The notes beneath the pieces are model-generated. The model was not told where the DNA came from. It saw only the letters and a program-made list of their open reading frames with translations, and did no database searches. The position numbers and the translations under genes were made by a program. Positions 1-7,499 of a DNA stretch of 29,352 nucleotides are shown here, piece after piece. The stretch's first letter is position 1. Every line of letters starts with the position of its first letter. Source of the DNA: a virus; IMG/VR virus record IMGVR_UViG_3300035661_000268, positions 1 through 29,352 of that record; one strand, 5' to 3'.

Positions 1-457
1 CCACATAATCCCCCATATCAGCAATCCTGATACGAGTAATGTTGTTCAATGCATAGCCTCTTGCTTTAAATGATTCTACGACAGATTCGAATTTTTCATA
101 AAGTTCTCGAATCTCCAAAAATAAAGAGGTAGCATCAATAAATGCCTTTTCATTATTAATATATTGGTCCTTATCTTTTGGTGATAATTCTCGTGAATAA
201 TTTTCTGTATAATCGCGCCATAATTTTCCACGAACTTTTTCTACATACATTTCCATGTAGCGCACAATAGCATGCAACTCGACTCTACGTTCGTCATAAT
301 AACTCATCCAGGTTGCTTGTTCGTAATTAGCTAATTCCAGTCGCTTGCCTTTAATAATTAGATTTTTTTGAAAATCTGACAGATAACCCTCGTATGTTTC
401 TACAATCTTTGGTATATTGGTTATGCTATCTCTAACAGAGTTAAGAGCATCACTCAT
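1..457 (-). CDS. uvsY: UvsY-like recombination mediator (partial, C-terminus beyond window)
   Basis: I translated this open frame by eye from an ATG at 457 to the window edge; at least 152 residues are present and no stop is reached. T4 UvsY is 137 residues and loads UvsX recombinase onto gp32-coated single-stranded DNA. The stretch ending ESFKARGYALNNITRIRIAD closely resembles the conserved UvsY C-terminal helix (in T4 ...KSRGFAIKHIQDMRAFEAG). The rest is predicted to be charged alpha-helix with many aromatic residues, as in UvsY. The ATG follows directly after the stop codon of the upstream 176-aa gene (TAA then ATG, no gap), with an AAGGAC ribosome-binding site inside that gene's end, so the two are translationally coupled. 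Its position downstream of gp32 and uvsX fits a recombination operon. The family call rests on the C-terminal similarity and the context. Confidence 0.72.
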   Translation of the reverse strand, partial: MSDALNSVRDSITNIPKIVETYEGYLSDFQKNLIIKGKRLELANYEQATWMSYYDERRVELHAIVRYMEMYVEKVRGKLWRDYTENYSRELSPKDKDQYINNEKAFIDATSLFLEIRELYEKFESVVESFKARGYALNNITRIRIADMGDYV

Positions 458-988
458 TTAATGCAATGTCCTTTTTTTATACAGTATATCGTTAACTTCA
501 TCAGTATCTATACCTTCGTCGCGCAACATATCCAGTAGCCGTTGATTAATTTGTTCGTTTTCACCAAATACGATATCCAAATCATCACCGATTTGAACGC
601 TATCAGCTAAATCGGATAAAGTTTTGTTTAACGCGGATACAGAATTCTTGGAGGTTGATTTTCTGATTTGGTCCATTCTATGTAAGAAATGGACCACAGT
701 TTCTTTTGATTCGCTGTCAATAATTTCAAACGGTATACCAATTGTCAACAATCGTGTTGAGGGTGTATCATGATCGTTTATATCTGATGAGTCTAATATA
801 TGAGCGATAATTACAATCATGTCCTTGGAATTAGCGTCAATGCTATCCCACAAAATGTTCTCTATAGGCTCATCAAGAAATTCTATAATAGCTTCATATA
901 CGAAATCTATTCTAGATGAAATTATATCAGTTGCTTGATTGAAGGCTTGATCGCGTTGATCAATAAGTTTGAGTAATTCGGTTATCAC
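458..988 (-). CDS. Unknown 176-aa protein in the recombination operon
   Basis: I do not recognise this family. The protein is acidic and mostly alpha-helical in appearance, without membrane segments, signal peptide, cysteine clusters or nucleotide-binding motifs. The start is GTG at 988, chosen because AAAGGAT lies 5-6 nt upstream and no suitable in-frame ATG is near. It lies between uvsX and the uvsY-like gene, a place where a recombination or replication accessory protein would be expected, but that is inference from position only. The next gene begins directly at its stop codon. A sigma70-like promoter (TTGATT-17-TAAAAT, 1030-1058) precedes it, so it and uvsY may be expressed separately from uvsX, which ends at a hairpin terminator just upstream. 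Confidence 0.6.
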   Translation of the reverse strand: MITELLKLIDQRDQAFNQATDIISSRIDFVYEAIIEFLDEPIENILWDSIDANSKDMIVIIAHILDSSDINDHDTPSTRLLTIGIPFEIIDSESKETVVHFLHRMDQIRKSTSKNSVSALNKTLSDLADSVQIGDDLDIVFGENEQINQRLLDMLRDEGIDTDEVNDILYKKRTLH

Positions 989-1029
989 AGCTATCCTTTT
1001 TTATTATTATGTTATTAACCTGTTTAATA

Positions 1030-1058
1030 ATTTTACATTAAACTTGGATAGTAATCAA
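1030..1058 (-). promoter_or_regulatory. sigma70-like promoter for the 176-aa gene and uvsY-like gene
   Basis: On the minus strand, TTGATT (1058-1053) and TAAAAT (1035-1030) are separated by 17 bases. This is a fair match to a host sigma70 promoter, about 40 nt upstream of the GTG start and just downstream of the uvsX terminator hairpin. No T4 late box is seen here. Confidence 0.4.
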
Positions 1059-1080
1059 CATGGCCGCGGAACTATAAATC

Positions 1081-1113
1081 AAATAAATGGCGAGGGGGGC
1101 TCGCCATTTATTT
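1081..1113. terminator. Strong hairpin terminator after uvsX, possibly bidirectional
   Basis: A perfect 14-bp inverted repeat (1081-1094 and 1100-1113) encloses a GGGGG/CCCCC loop. The uvsX stop codon is directly next to it at 1114-1116. Arms contain GGCGAG/CTCGCC with A/T-rich bases, giving a U-rich 3' side on either strand (ATTTATTTTTATT on plus, ATTTATTTGATTTAT on minus). It should end the gp32-uvsX transcript. Confidence 0.75.
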
Positions 1114-2202
1114 TTATTCAGATGCAGAATCTACCAACGATTTGCGTTTAGCCTTCATAGAGACTTTATCCACTTGATCTTTATCAATTTCATCTGGATC
1201 GACTTTAGTACTTAGATACACGTTACTTAATGCTTCAGCTCTAGTTAAAATTTCTTTAGCATCCATATCTTTTTCGTACCAAGTTTTTTCATCTCCAACG
1301 TATGCATATCGACTGCCACGTTTTTCAACTACACCCAAATTTACGGCTGCTTCTAGCAATCCTGATAGTGGATCCATACCTGTATCATAAGGAACTTCTA
1401 CGGTCACTGTTTGGAAAGGTTTAGTGAATCGTGTTTTGAATCCTTCAACTTTCATGCGGATACCTGTCACTTCCTTTTTATCGTCTTTTAATTTGAGTTT
1501 AGTTAGTAGAATGATCTGCGATAATGCATAGCGAATAGCTTGGTTAACCACCCATACACCTTCTCCTGCAAGAATTTGCTGCGCAGTGGCTTGATACACC
1601 TGAGCTGTGACTGCCATCGCAATGTTTTTACCTTTGATAGCTTGAACAAATTGCCGTAGCATTTGTTTTAATTGTTTAGCACGCAACCCCTGGTCGCTAG
1701 ACGAGTCACCTTTAGCAAAGTGTTCAGCTTCAGATTCAGTTGATAACATATCCAAACTATCGATAGCTATGAATATAGGAGGTGCGTCATCAGCATCTCC
1801 ATATTCTGCGGTATACCCCTTTATGAATGATGATACTACTTTGATAACTTGTGGTATAGTCGTTACTGACTTGTACATATAGTTATCATGTACATTAACA
1901 CCAATCTTACTCATATAATCATCATCTAGTGCATTTTCTGAGTCGATTACTAGAATAAAGGCACCTGCATCTTGAGCACTTTTAACAGCATTTCCTATTA
2001 TAAAGCTCTTACCAGACCCGGAAGGACCAACAATCCCAGTCAATCTACCTTGAGGAATACCTCGCATAAAGCTACCTGATAGGATTCTATTTAAGCAATA
2101 ATTACCAATGGGATACCAGTATCGTGGTGGTTCAGCAGATCCACCAATACCTTCTTCTTTATCCATTATTTTTTCAAAATCTTTAAGAAAGTTCATTGTC
2201 AT
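1114..2202 (-). CDS. uvsX: UvsX-like RecA-family recombinase
   Basis: This is a RecA/UvsX strand-exchange ATPase of 362 residues (T4 UvsX is 391). It polymerises on single-stranded DNA and drives strand invasion for recombination-dependent replication. The Walker A motif GPSGSGKS is at residues 59-66, a second conserved stretch LVIDSEN at about 84-90, and Walker B IFIAID at about 143-148. The acidic/basic C-terminal tail ends in KAKRKSLVDSASE. I start at the ATG at 2202 (MTMNFLKDF) because AAAGGAAA precedes it at good spacing. A longer in-frame start at 2259 would lie inside a 13-bp hairpin and lacks a ribosome-binding site. It follows gp32 (gap 75 bases) and precedes the unknown 176-aa gene and the UvsY-like gene, the expected partners. 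Confidence 0.93.
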   Translation of the reverse strand: MTMNFLKDFEKIMDKEEGIGGSAEPPRYWYPIGNYCLNRILSGSFMRGIPQGRLTGIVGPSGSGKSFIIGNAVKSAQDAGAFILVIDSENALDDDYMSKIGVNVHDNYMYKSVTTIPQVIKVVSSFIKGYTAEYGDADDAPPIFIAIDSLDMLSTESEAEHFAKGDSSSDQGLRAKQLKQMLRQFVQAIKGKNIAMAVTAQVYQATAQQILAGEGVWVVNQAIRYALSQIILLTKLKLKDDKKEVTGIRMKVEGFKTRFTKPFQTVTVEVPYDTGMDPLSGLLEAAVNLGVVEKRGSRYAYVGDEKTWYEKDMDAKEILTRAEALSNVYLSTKVDPDEIDKDQVDKVSMKAKRKSLVDSASE

Positions 2203-2231
2203 ATTTATTTCCTTTATTGTTTTATTATGAG

Positions 2232-2262
2232 AATATGTGCCATCACGGCGATGGCACATATT
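2232..2262 (-). terminator. Intergenic hairpin between gp32 and uvsX
   Basis: A perfect 13-bp inverted repeat (2232-2244 and 2250-2262) with a 5-base loop lies between the gp32 stop and the uvsX ribosome-binding site. It has no clear U-run on the minus-strand 3' side, so it may act as a partial terminator, an RNA-processing site or an mRNA stabiliser that sets gp32 above uvsX. Its function is not decided by sequence. Confidence 0.5.
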
Positions 2263-2277
2263 TAAAAATGAACTTAT

Positions 2278-3171
2278 TTAATTTGATTTGGCACGACGTT
2301 TACGAATTTCTTCAAGGATACGTTCAGCGTCCTCATCATCTTCATCATCGTTGTTAGTGTCTTCCGCCATTGATGGTTTAGCAATTTTGTTTGGAACTGG
2401 TTTTGTTACTAGGATATCATCATTCTCATCTTCTTTGGTAGCTTTACGGTCAGATGTTTTGTACTCAGTGCCATTCATCGCTGCCTCCAACATAGCTTCA
2501 ACCTTCTCAATACCTGGATTTTTAGGTAACAACGTAGATAAAGTTGCTAGTTGACTTTTGACATTTGCGATAGTTTCCTCATCTAGTGCACTTGAGTGTT
2601 TTACAAATTTACTCGTCGCATATGATGCATATTCACCCTGTTCCTTTTTCTTGATAACAAAGTTTGTACCTAACTCATAATCAAATGGGATATCTTCAAG
2701 GTCACCATCTTCAAATGCTGCTTTGATTAAATCGTATATCTGACTACCAAGAGCCACGAATCGTACTTTTCCTTCGTGATTCTCACCGGTTTCTTTATCA
2801 ACTGGAAGAGGATCCTCCATAACCAAAACTTGACCGATGTATTGACGTTTCTTCCAATATTTTTTACCATTTTCTTTGTCTTCGGCTTTGTAGTATGCTG
2901 CAGATACTTTACAGATTGGACAATCTTCGTCATACATTTTCATACATGGTACAGATTTTTTCTCACCATTGATTGTTAATGTATGCATCTGTTTTTCTAC
3001 AAGGAATCCCATGGGGTTGTCGGTGTCAGCATCAGGCAGAAAGCGAACCACAGCCTGTTCACCGAGTTTCATATTCCAAAATGGGTAGTAATTATTCTTT
3101 AGTCCCTCACCGTCGTTCGTGTCAGGTTTTTTGAATTGTGCTTTGAGTGCATCTAATGTAAGTTTAGCCAT
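2278..3171 (-). CDS. 32: Single-stranded DNA-binding protein, gp32-like
   Basis: The protein (297 residues; T4 gp32 is 301) coats single-stranded DNA during replication, recombination and repair. The core matches gp32: W32...GEQAVVRFLPD (37-47) resembles T4 GQAVIRFLP. The zinc site is conserved as H63, C76, C84 and C87 (C-x7-C-x2-C), as in T4 H64/C77/C87/C90. YWKKRQYIGQVLVMEDP continues the OB fold. The C-terminal region is acidic (EDTNNDDEDDEDAER), as needed for partner binding. Unlike T4 it ends in a basic helix (EEIRKRRAKSN) after the acidic stretch. Start at ATG 3171. The leader carries a hairpin and four AAGAGAA heptamers, suggesting autogenous translational control as known for T4 gp32. 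uvsX follows. Confidence 0.93.
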   Translation of the reverse strand: MAKLTLDALKAQFKKPDTNDGEGLKNNYYPFWNMKLGEQAVVRFLPDADTDNPMGFLVEKQMHTLTINGEKKSVPCMKMYDEDCPICKVSAAYYKAEDKENGKKYWKKRQYIGQVLVMEDPLPVDKETGENHEGKVRFVALGSQIYDLIKAAFEDGDLEDIPFDYELGTNFVIKKKEQGEYASYATSKFVKHSSALDEETIANVKSQLATLSTLLPKNPGIEKVEAMLEAAMNGTEYKTSDRKATKEDENDDILVTKPVPNKIAKPSMAEDTNNDDEDDEDAERILEEIRKRRAKSN

Positions 3172-3176
3172 ATTAT

Positions 3177-3259
3177 TTCTCTTTTCTCTTTTCTCTTATG
3201 ATTGTTTTTGTGAGAGATGTGACCCTGTGTCACTTTGATTTTAAGTTGGCGATTCTCTT
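3177..3259 (-). promoter_or_regulatory. gp32 mRNA leader: hairpin plus repeated AAGAGAA elements
   Basis: Three perfect tandem heptamers AAGAGAA (plus-strand TTCTCTT at 3177-3183, 3184-3190, 3191-3197) form the ribosome-binding region of gp32. A fourth copy (3253-3259) lies mostly in the 6-base loop of a perfect 9-bp hairpin (stem 3244-3252 with 3259-3267). A small GTGAC/GTCAC hairpin (3219-3233) and a TCTCTC stretch (minus strand of 3212-3217), which could pair with either AAGAGAA site, lie between. T4 gp32 represses its own translation through a leader pseudoknot and an unstructured A/U-rich operator. This arrangement looks like a different version of the same logic; that is inference. Confidence 0.5.
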
Positions 3260-3274
3260 CGCCAACTATTATCG

Positions 3275-3303
3275 ATATTAATACATATTGATAATCTAGT
3301 CAA
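3275..3303 (-). promoter_or_regulatory. sigma70-like promoter of gp32
   Basis: The minus strand reads TTGACT (3303-3298), 17 bases, then TAATAT (3280-3275). Expected transcription start is near 3268, exactly where the 9-bp leader hairpin begins, so the mRNA would carry that hairpin at its 5' end. A GATAAATA late-like box (3340-3333) lies further upstream and could add late transcription. Confidence 0.5.
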
Positions 3304-3320
3304 CAATTTAATAAATCAAA

Positions 3321-3348
3321 TTGTCATGATAGTATTTATCATTAAAAT
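3321..3348 (+). promoter_or_regulatory. Weak sigma70-like promoter for the glycosyltransferase
   Basis: TTGTCA (3321-3326), 16 bases, TAAAAT (3343-3348). It is divergent from the gp32 promoter. A 9-bp inverted repeat (3369-3377/3382-3390) containing TATAAT sits between it and the GAGG ribosome-binding site and could be an alternative -10 or a leader hairpin. No T4 late box precedes this gene. Confidence 0.3.
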
Positions 3349-3400
3349 ATTAAAGGTATACAATATTTTACTATATAATACTATATAGTAAGAGGCTGAT

Positions 3401-4048
3401 ATGAATGAAATTGATGTACATATATTAATTCCAAACATTTATTACAGAATGGATTGGTACGATCAATGTATCAGTAGTTTATCCAATCATCCAATTAATA
3501 TACACCACACAAAGAGTGTAGATGGTGATATTAGACAGGCAAGGTTACATGGTTTTACTACTGGGTCTGCTCCGTATGTGTCGTTTGTAGATGTAGATGA
3601 TTACATTAATGAAGGGTCTTACGAAGCCTGTTTAGATGTGTTAGATCACAATCCGGATATATGTGGAGTATATACTACATCCACTCACATCAAAGTTGAC
3701 AGTATTGGAGGAGAATATAACAAAGGACTTATCCATCCATATAGACCATGGTCCATAGATGCTGGGCAAACTAACATTGCTGAAATCCACCAACTCGTAG
3801 TAATGAGACGCAATTTACTTACAGATCTATACAAAATAGTATATAATGATATACCAAAAATGGTATATTCGGAATTATACTTATACTGGGCTTTAGCACA
3901 TATAGCCCCTTGGAAAGCTGTTGATTTTGTTGGTTATAACTGGAGAGATCATAGTGCTGGAGCTCATCACCACAGAATAGATGAAATGGAATTAAGGCGA
4001 TGTGTCGGGTTTATTCGACAGAACCATCGCCCATATTTACAGTATTAA
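3401..4048 (+). CDS. GT-A type glycosyltransferase (family 2-like)
   Basis: The 215-residue protein has the layout of a nucleotide-sugar glycosyltransferase. An N-terminal beta strand is followed by an IP dipeptide (HILIPNIYYR, 8-17). YVSFVDVDDYI at 59-69 supplies the DxD metal/nucleotide-binding motif (D64-x-D66-D67). It has no signal peptide or membrane segment, so it should act in the cytoplasm. The acceptor is unknown: DNA bases, a virion glycoprotein or a host surface sugar are all possible. Start at ATG 3401 follows AAGAGG. It is the only plus-strand gene between the recombination operon and the fibre locus, and it ends 4 bases before the convergent fibre gene's stop, with no obvious terminator between. 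Confidence 0.75.
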   Translation: MNEIDVHILIPNIYYRMDWYDQCISSLSNHPINIHHTKSVDGDIRQARLHGFTTGSAPYVSFVDVDDYINEGSYEACLDVLDHNPDICGVYTTSTHIKVDSIGGEYNKGLIHPYRPWSIDAGQTNIAEIHQLVVMRRNLLTDLYKIVYNDIPKMVYSELYLYWALAHIAPWKAVDFVGYNWRDHSAGAHHHRIDEMELRRCVGFIRQNHRPYLQY

Positions 4049-4052
4049 CATA

Positions 4053-7000
4053 TTATCCTGTTAGAGAACTACCAGTTAATATTATGGTAACATCTTTAAT
4101 ATTAGATTCTATCACACTGGGCGTATACAAGTCTAGTACATCCCCTCTATGCATCGTGAATGGTGCCGGTATGTTATATGTCATAGTACTGACGCCAGCA
4201 TTAAAACTAACTGTGCCTACACTAACATTATTTAATTTTATTGTGTATGTTACACTAGTGACCGGAGCCACTTTGCATACCCCAAGTGGAGGGTTAGTTA
4301 TTGGGTCAATAACTATAGTTCTAGGCGAAAGGAATGATCCCACATCTGATGAACCGTAAATCATATTACCAGCAACAAAAAATGATATATCATAAGGAAT
4401 TGTGTACACATGATTGTCTACATATTGCTTGGTTGCTGCTTGTAAAGGGGATTGTGGATCCCCATACAGTTGCAGTAATCCAGACATAGTATCCCCAGAT
4501 TTTGATACTACACCAGATAGATCTACTGGACTCCATATAGGTGGATTATCAGCACCTTGGGATGTCAATAATTCTCCAGCCTGTCCCACATTACCAGATA
4601 AACTCCACTCTCCAAGCGCTGTTATACGCAACCTTTCCCAGATACCATATATACCAGGATCTACGCCTGTCCTAAAACTAATATAACCTGAGTCCGAATT
4701 AAAACCAGCCCCACTATTAGTACCCGCATTTATAAAAACAGATCCTGGGTTTCCGAGTTGATCTATACCTTCACCAGCTTGAATAGTAATATCTCCAGCA
4801 GCATAGTTACCTGCCTGTGAGGGACCTGCGTACAAAGCTATCGATCCACCCATACCACCAGCTGCGCCGCCTGCACCAGCAGTGACATTGACATTACCAC
4901 CATCTCCGTGGTTACCACCCTCTTTAGCATCAACGTATATGGATCCACCGAATCCGCCATTGAATCCAAACCCTGATTCTATCGTCACGTCTCCACCATT
5001 TGCGGGAACTCCTGTTGGTGTCACTTGTACCATTGTAGCACCTACTGGTGCTAAAACAGAGGCACTTCCTGCTGATAGTGTTAATTTTCCACCGTTCCCG
5101 CCCGTTATTCCTCCAGTACCAGCTTGTATCAATACTAAGCCACCATTACTACCAAAGCCGTCGTTTGATGATGCATCTGGACCTCCAGCACCGGCTAATA
5201 TATTAATTTCTCCACCGAAGCTACCGCCACTGGCATCACCAGAAACAAGATGTATACTACCACCATTATAGTTGTTTGTTGGATCATTGATATCAGCTGA
5301 TGCTGCTTGGATTTGTATGGCAGATGGTGTAACTGTTGCTAATGGAATAAAATTAAACATACCAGTAGACACATCTACAGAAAACTCGGGTGCACTAGTT
5401 ACTGATGTACCGGATCCATATACTACTTGTCCAATTGGTTGTGCTATATCGCCCAATAAATTATCTACATATTGTTTTGTGACTGCATCTAATGCATCAA
5501 CAGGGTCAGCAAATAGAGTCAACATACCGGTCATGATACCACCAGCAATTTTAAGATATTCGCTGTGTGTGTGATTAACCAGAGCAAATGCTGTAGAATC
5601 AAGACCATCGATTGTGTCTGCATCCAAATGACTTCCACTTCCGCCTACCACATTTAATATATTTGCAGATAAACTTAGGTTAGCTCCTGGTACAATTGAC
5701 ATTTGCCCACCAAACTCTATCCATTTTACTGCGGCTGCATTAAATGCATATTGGTGGAAACTATGAAGGGATAGCACATTGTTGACATACACAGCATTAT
5801 TATTAACTGGAACATAGAATGTCCACGATGGTGAATTCCATATAGCTACATTGTTTTTCTGATTAAGGAATGATCCAGTTGGTACTGTAGATGATTCTAT
5901 AGCAACACCAATGCGCATACCTGCTGTCGGTACACCTAAATCAGTCCAACCCACAGTGGAACCATCCCAGCGCATCATATGCCCATCTTTGCCTGCCCAT
6001 ACGCCATTTCCGCCTGAGGCAACAACGTATATGTCTGTATAGCTTGGATTGTTTGGTGGTGAGTTTAAGTTATCGGATACTAAATTTACATACGAAATTG
6101 GATCTATCCAGATTAATCCCATTACTCTAGAATCTACATACTGTTTAGTGGCAGCCTGTAGTGTTGTTGTTGGATTACCTGATAAAGTTAACAATCCAGT
6201 CATCGTACCACCGGATAAATTCAATTTATTAGTATCTAATAAATCGATGGTGTTTTGTAAGTTATCAGATGGTAATCCCGTATGTCCAATATAAGTCACA
6301 TCTGTAGCTGGGTGAGTATGGGGTTTTGGTGTTCTAGCATCGGTAAGTCTAGGATCATTATCTCCCACTACCAAAGGATTGTTAACATCTGCTGGTACAG
6401 TAACCATCTTAACTATACCAAATGCAGTTGTTGTAGCAACACCTACCGTTGCTACATTACCATTGATTCCTGGCGCACCGGGACCACCTAAACCTTGTTC
6501 TATGAATATTGTGTTTGGTGATATAACCCGGGCTATTGGTACTGCTTTTGGGCGTAGAGAATTTGTTACATGAGGGTCTATATCTGTCAGAACACCATTT
6601 GTATCTACCCATAACGGAGTATTAACATTACTCCAATTCCAATTTGGGTTAGTAACAATACCTTGTAATACGAGATTTGTTACATCTCCATATAGTTTAC
6701 CGTCTGTAACGATGGCTATGATTGCATTCCCTATATCTTCATATGAGGCCAGGCCAATTCGGTCAAATGATTTATAGGTAACTATGCTATAATCCGGTAT
6801 ATTCTCAGCAGCAAAAGCTGTAATTACAGCTGGCTCTAGCTTCGATGTTTTTATATTTGCCCCATCCACGAAGAATTGATCTTCAGTGGTCATAAACATA
6901 CCGTTGGATTGTGTTATAACTTTACCAAAACCATCAAATAATATGCGACCGGAGTCGTACGATACTGCTGTACCTACCTGTGTTCCTAAATTATTATATA

Positions 7001-7415
7001 CAAATGTATCAGTACCAGTGATTTTTGCAATGAACACGCGTATATACTCGACCCAAACGGATCCTGTCCATACTTTTGTAGTATTACTATTTGTGTCAAA
7101 CCAATGTTGATCTACGGTGGGATTGTTTACAGGTATGGTGCCACTTATGGGTGCTACTAAAGTTTGACCAAAAGTGCGCATACCTGTTAATTTATTGATA
7201 TCTATGTACAACCAATAATCAGTTGCAGGTGTTAAATTAGTCCAGGCAGTGTATTGATTTATGTTTTGTGGTTCTGTGTGATAATATTCTGCAGAATGAT
7301 AAGAAAGCGTGAGTACAATTGGGCCATTGGCAGTAGATATGGCTATATCATTTGCTATTTTCTGTAAGCAGCTAGATGGTCGTTGTACTACACCTTGTCG
7401 AAATGGTAATCTCAT
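4053..7415 (-). CDS. Large tail fibre / adhesin with glycine-rich repeats
   Basis: This 1120-residue virion protein is modular. It has an N-terminal beta-rich region, then three copies of a fibre repeat reading MTG/MSG-L-x8-14-TKQYVD (near residues 400, 627 and 978) that is common in phage tail fibres. Between the first two is a segment with VWAGKDGHMMRWDGS resembling DUF2793-type fibre proteins, and a DADTIDGLDSTAFA motif. Residues about 715-900 hold many GG-containing beta repeats. The last 120 residues look like the beta-sandwich end domain of DUF2793-type phage proteins (IKLNNVSVGTVSFNAG...). Start ATG 7415 has an AGGAAA site and a late box CATAAATA (7455-7448). It probably contacts the host surface; its exact place in the tail is unknown. 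Confidence 0.8.
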   Translation of the reverse strand: MRLPFRQGVVQRPSSCLQKIANDIAISTANGPIVLTLSYHSAEYYHTEPQNINQYTAWTNLTPATDYWLYIDINKLTGMRTFGQTLVAPISGTIPVNNPTVDQHWFDTNSNTTKVWTGSVWVEYIRVFIAKITGTDTFVYNNLGTQVGTAVSYDSGRILFDGFGKVITQSNGMFMTTEDQFFVDGANIKTSKLEPAVITAFAAENIPDYSIVTYKSFDRIGLASYEDIGNAIIAIVTDGKLYGDVTNLVLQGIVTNPNWNWSNVNTPLWVDTNGVLTDIDPHVTNSLRPKAVPIARVISPNTIFIEQGLGGPGAPGINGNVATVGVATTTAFGIVKMVTVPADVNNPLVVGDNDPRLTDARTPKPHTHPATDVTYIGHTGLPSDNLQNTIDLLDTNKLNLSGGTMTGLLTLSGNPTTTLQAATKQYVDSRVMGLIWIDPISYVNLVSDNLNSPPNNPSYTDIYVVASGGNGVWAGKDGHMMRWDGSTVGWTDLGVPTAGMRIGVAIESSTVPTGSFLNQKNNVAIWNSPSWTFYVPVNNNAVYVNNVLSLHSFHQYAFNAAAVKWIEFGGQMSIVPGANLSLSANILNVVGGSGSHLDADTIDGLDSTAFALVNHTHSEYLKIAGGIMTGMLTLFADPVDALDAVTKQYVDNLLGDIAQPIGQVVYGSGTSVTSAPEFSVDVSTGMFNFIPLATVTPSAIQIQAASADINDPTNNYNGGSIHLVSGDASGGSFGGEINILAGAGGPDASSNDGFGSNGGLVLIQAGTGGITGGNGGKLTLSAGSASVLAPVGATMVQVTPTGVPANGGDVTIESGFGFNGGFGGSIYVDAKEGGNHGDGGNVNVTAGAGGAAGGMGGSIALYAGPSQAGNYAAGDITIQAGEGIDQLGNPGSVFINAGTNSGAGFNSDSGYISFRTGVDPGIYGIWERLRITALGEWSLSGNVGQAGELLTSQGADNPPIWSPVDLSGVVSKSGDTMSGLLQLYGDPQSPLQAATKQYVDNHVYTIPYDISFFVAGNMIYGSSDVGSFLSPRTIVIDPITNPPLGVCKVAPVTSVTYTIKLNNVSVGTVSFNAGVSTMTYNIPAPFTMHRGDVLDLYTPSVIESNIKDVTIILTGSSLTG

Positions 7416-7447
7416 AATATTTTCCTATATAAACTATACTTTTTATA

Positions 7448-7455
7448 TATTTATG
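7448..7455 (-). promoter_or_regulatory. T4-type late promoter box for the large fibre gene
   Basis: CATAAATA on the minus strand, 33 nt upstream of the ATG at 7415. Confidence 0.6.
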
Positions 7456-7499
7456 TACAGTCTCTATAACATATATGGATATTACCATTATAATTTTAA

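Noticed and set aside
2203-2259. N-terminal extension of UvsX by 19 residues from an upstream ATG
   Set aside because: The extension runs through a perfect hairpin, has no ribosome-binding site, and the ATG at 2202 has AAAGGAAA at good spacing and the expected N-terminus.
4882-5271. 129-codon plus-strand proline-rich frame opposite the glycine-rich fibre block
   Set aside because: Proline (CCN) on plus is simply the reverse complement of glycine (GGN) on minus. No start signals.
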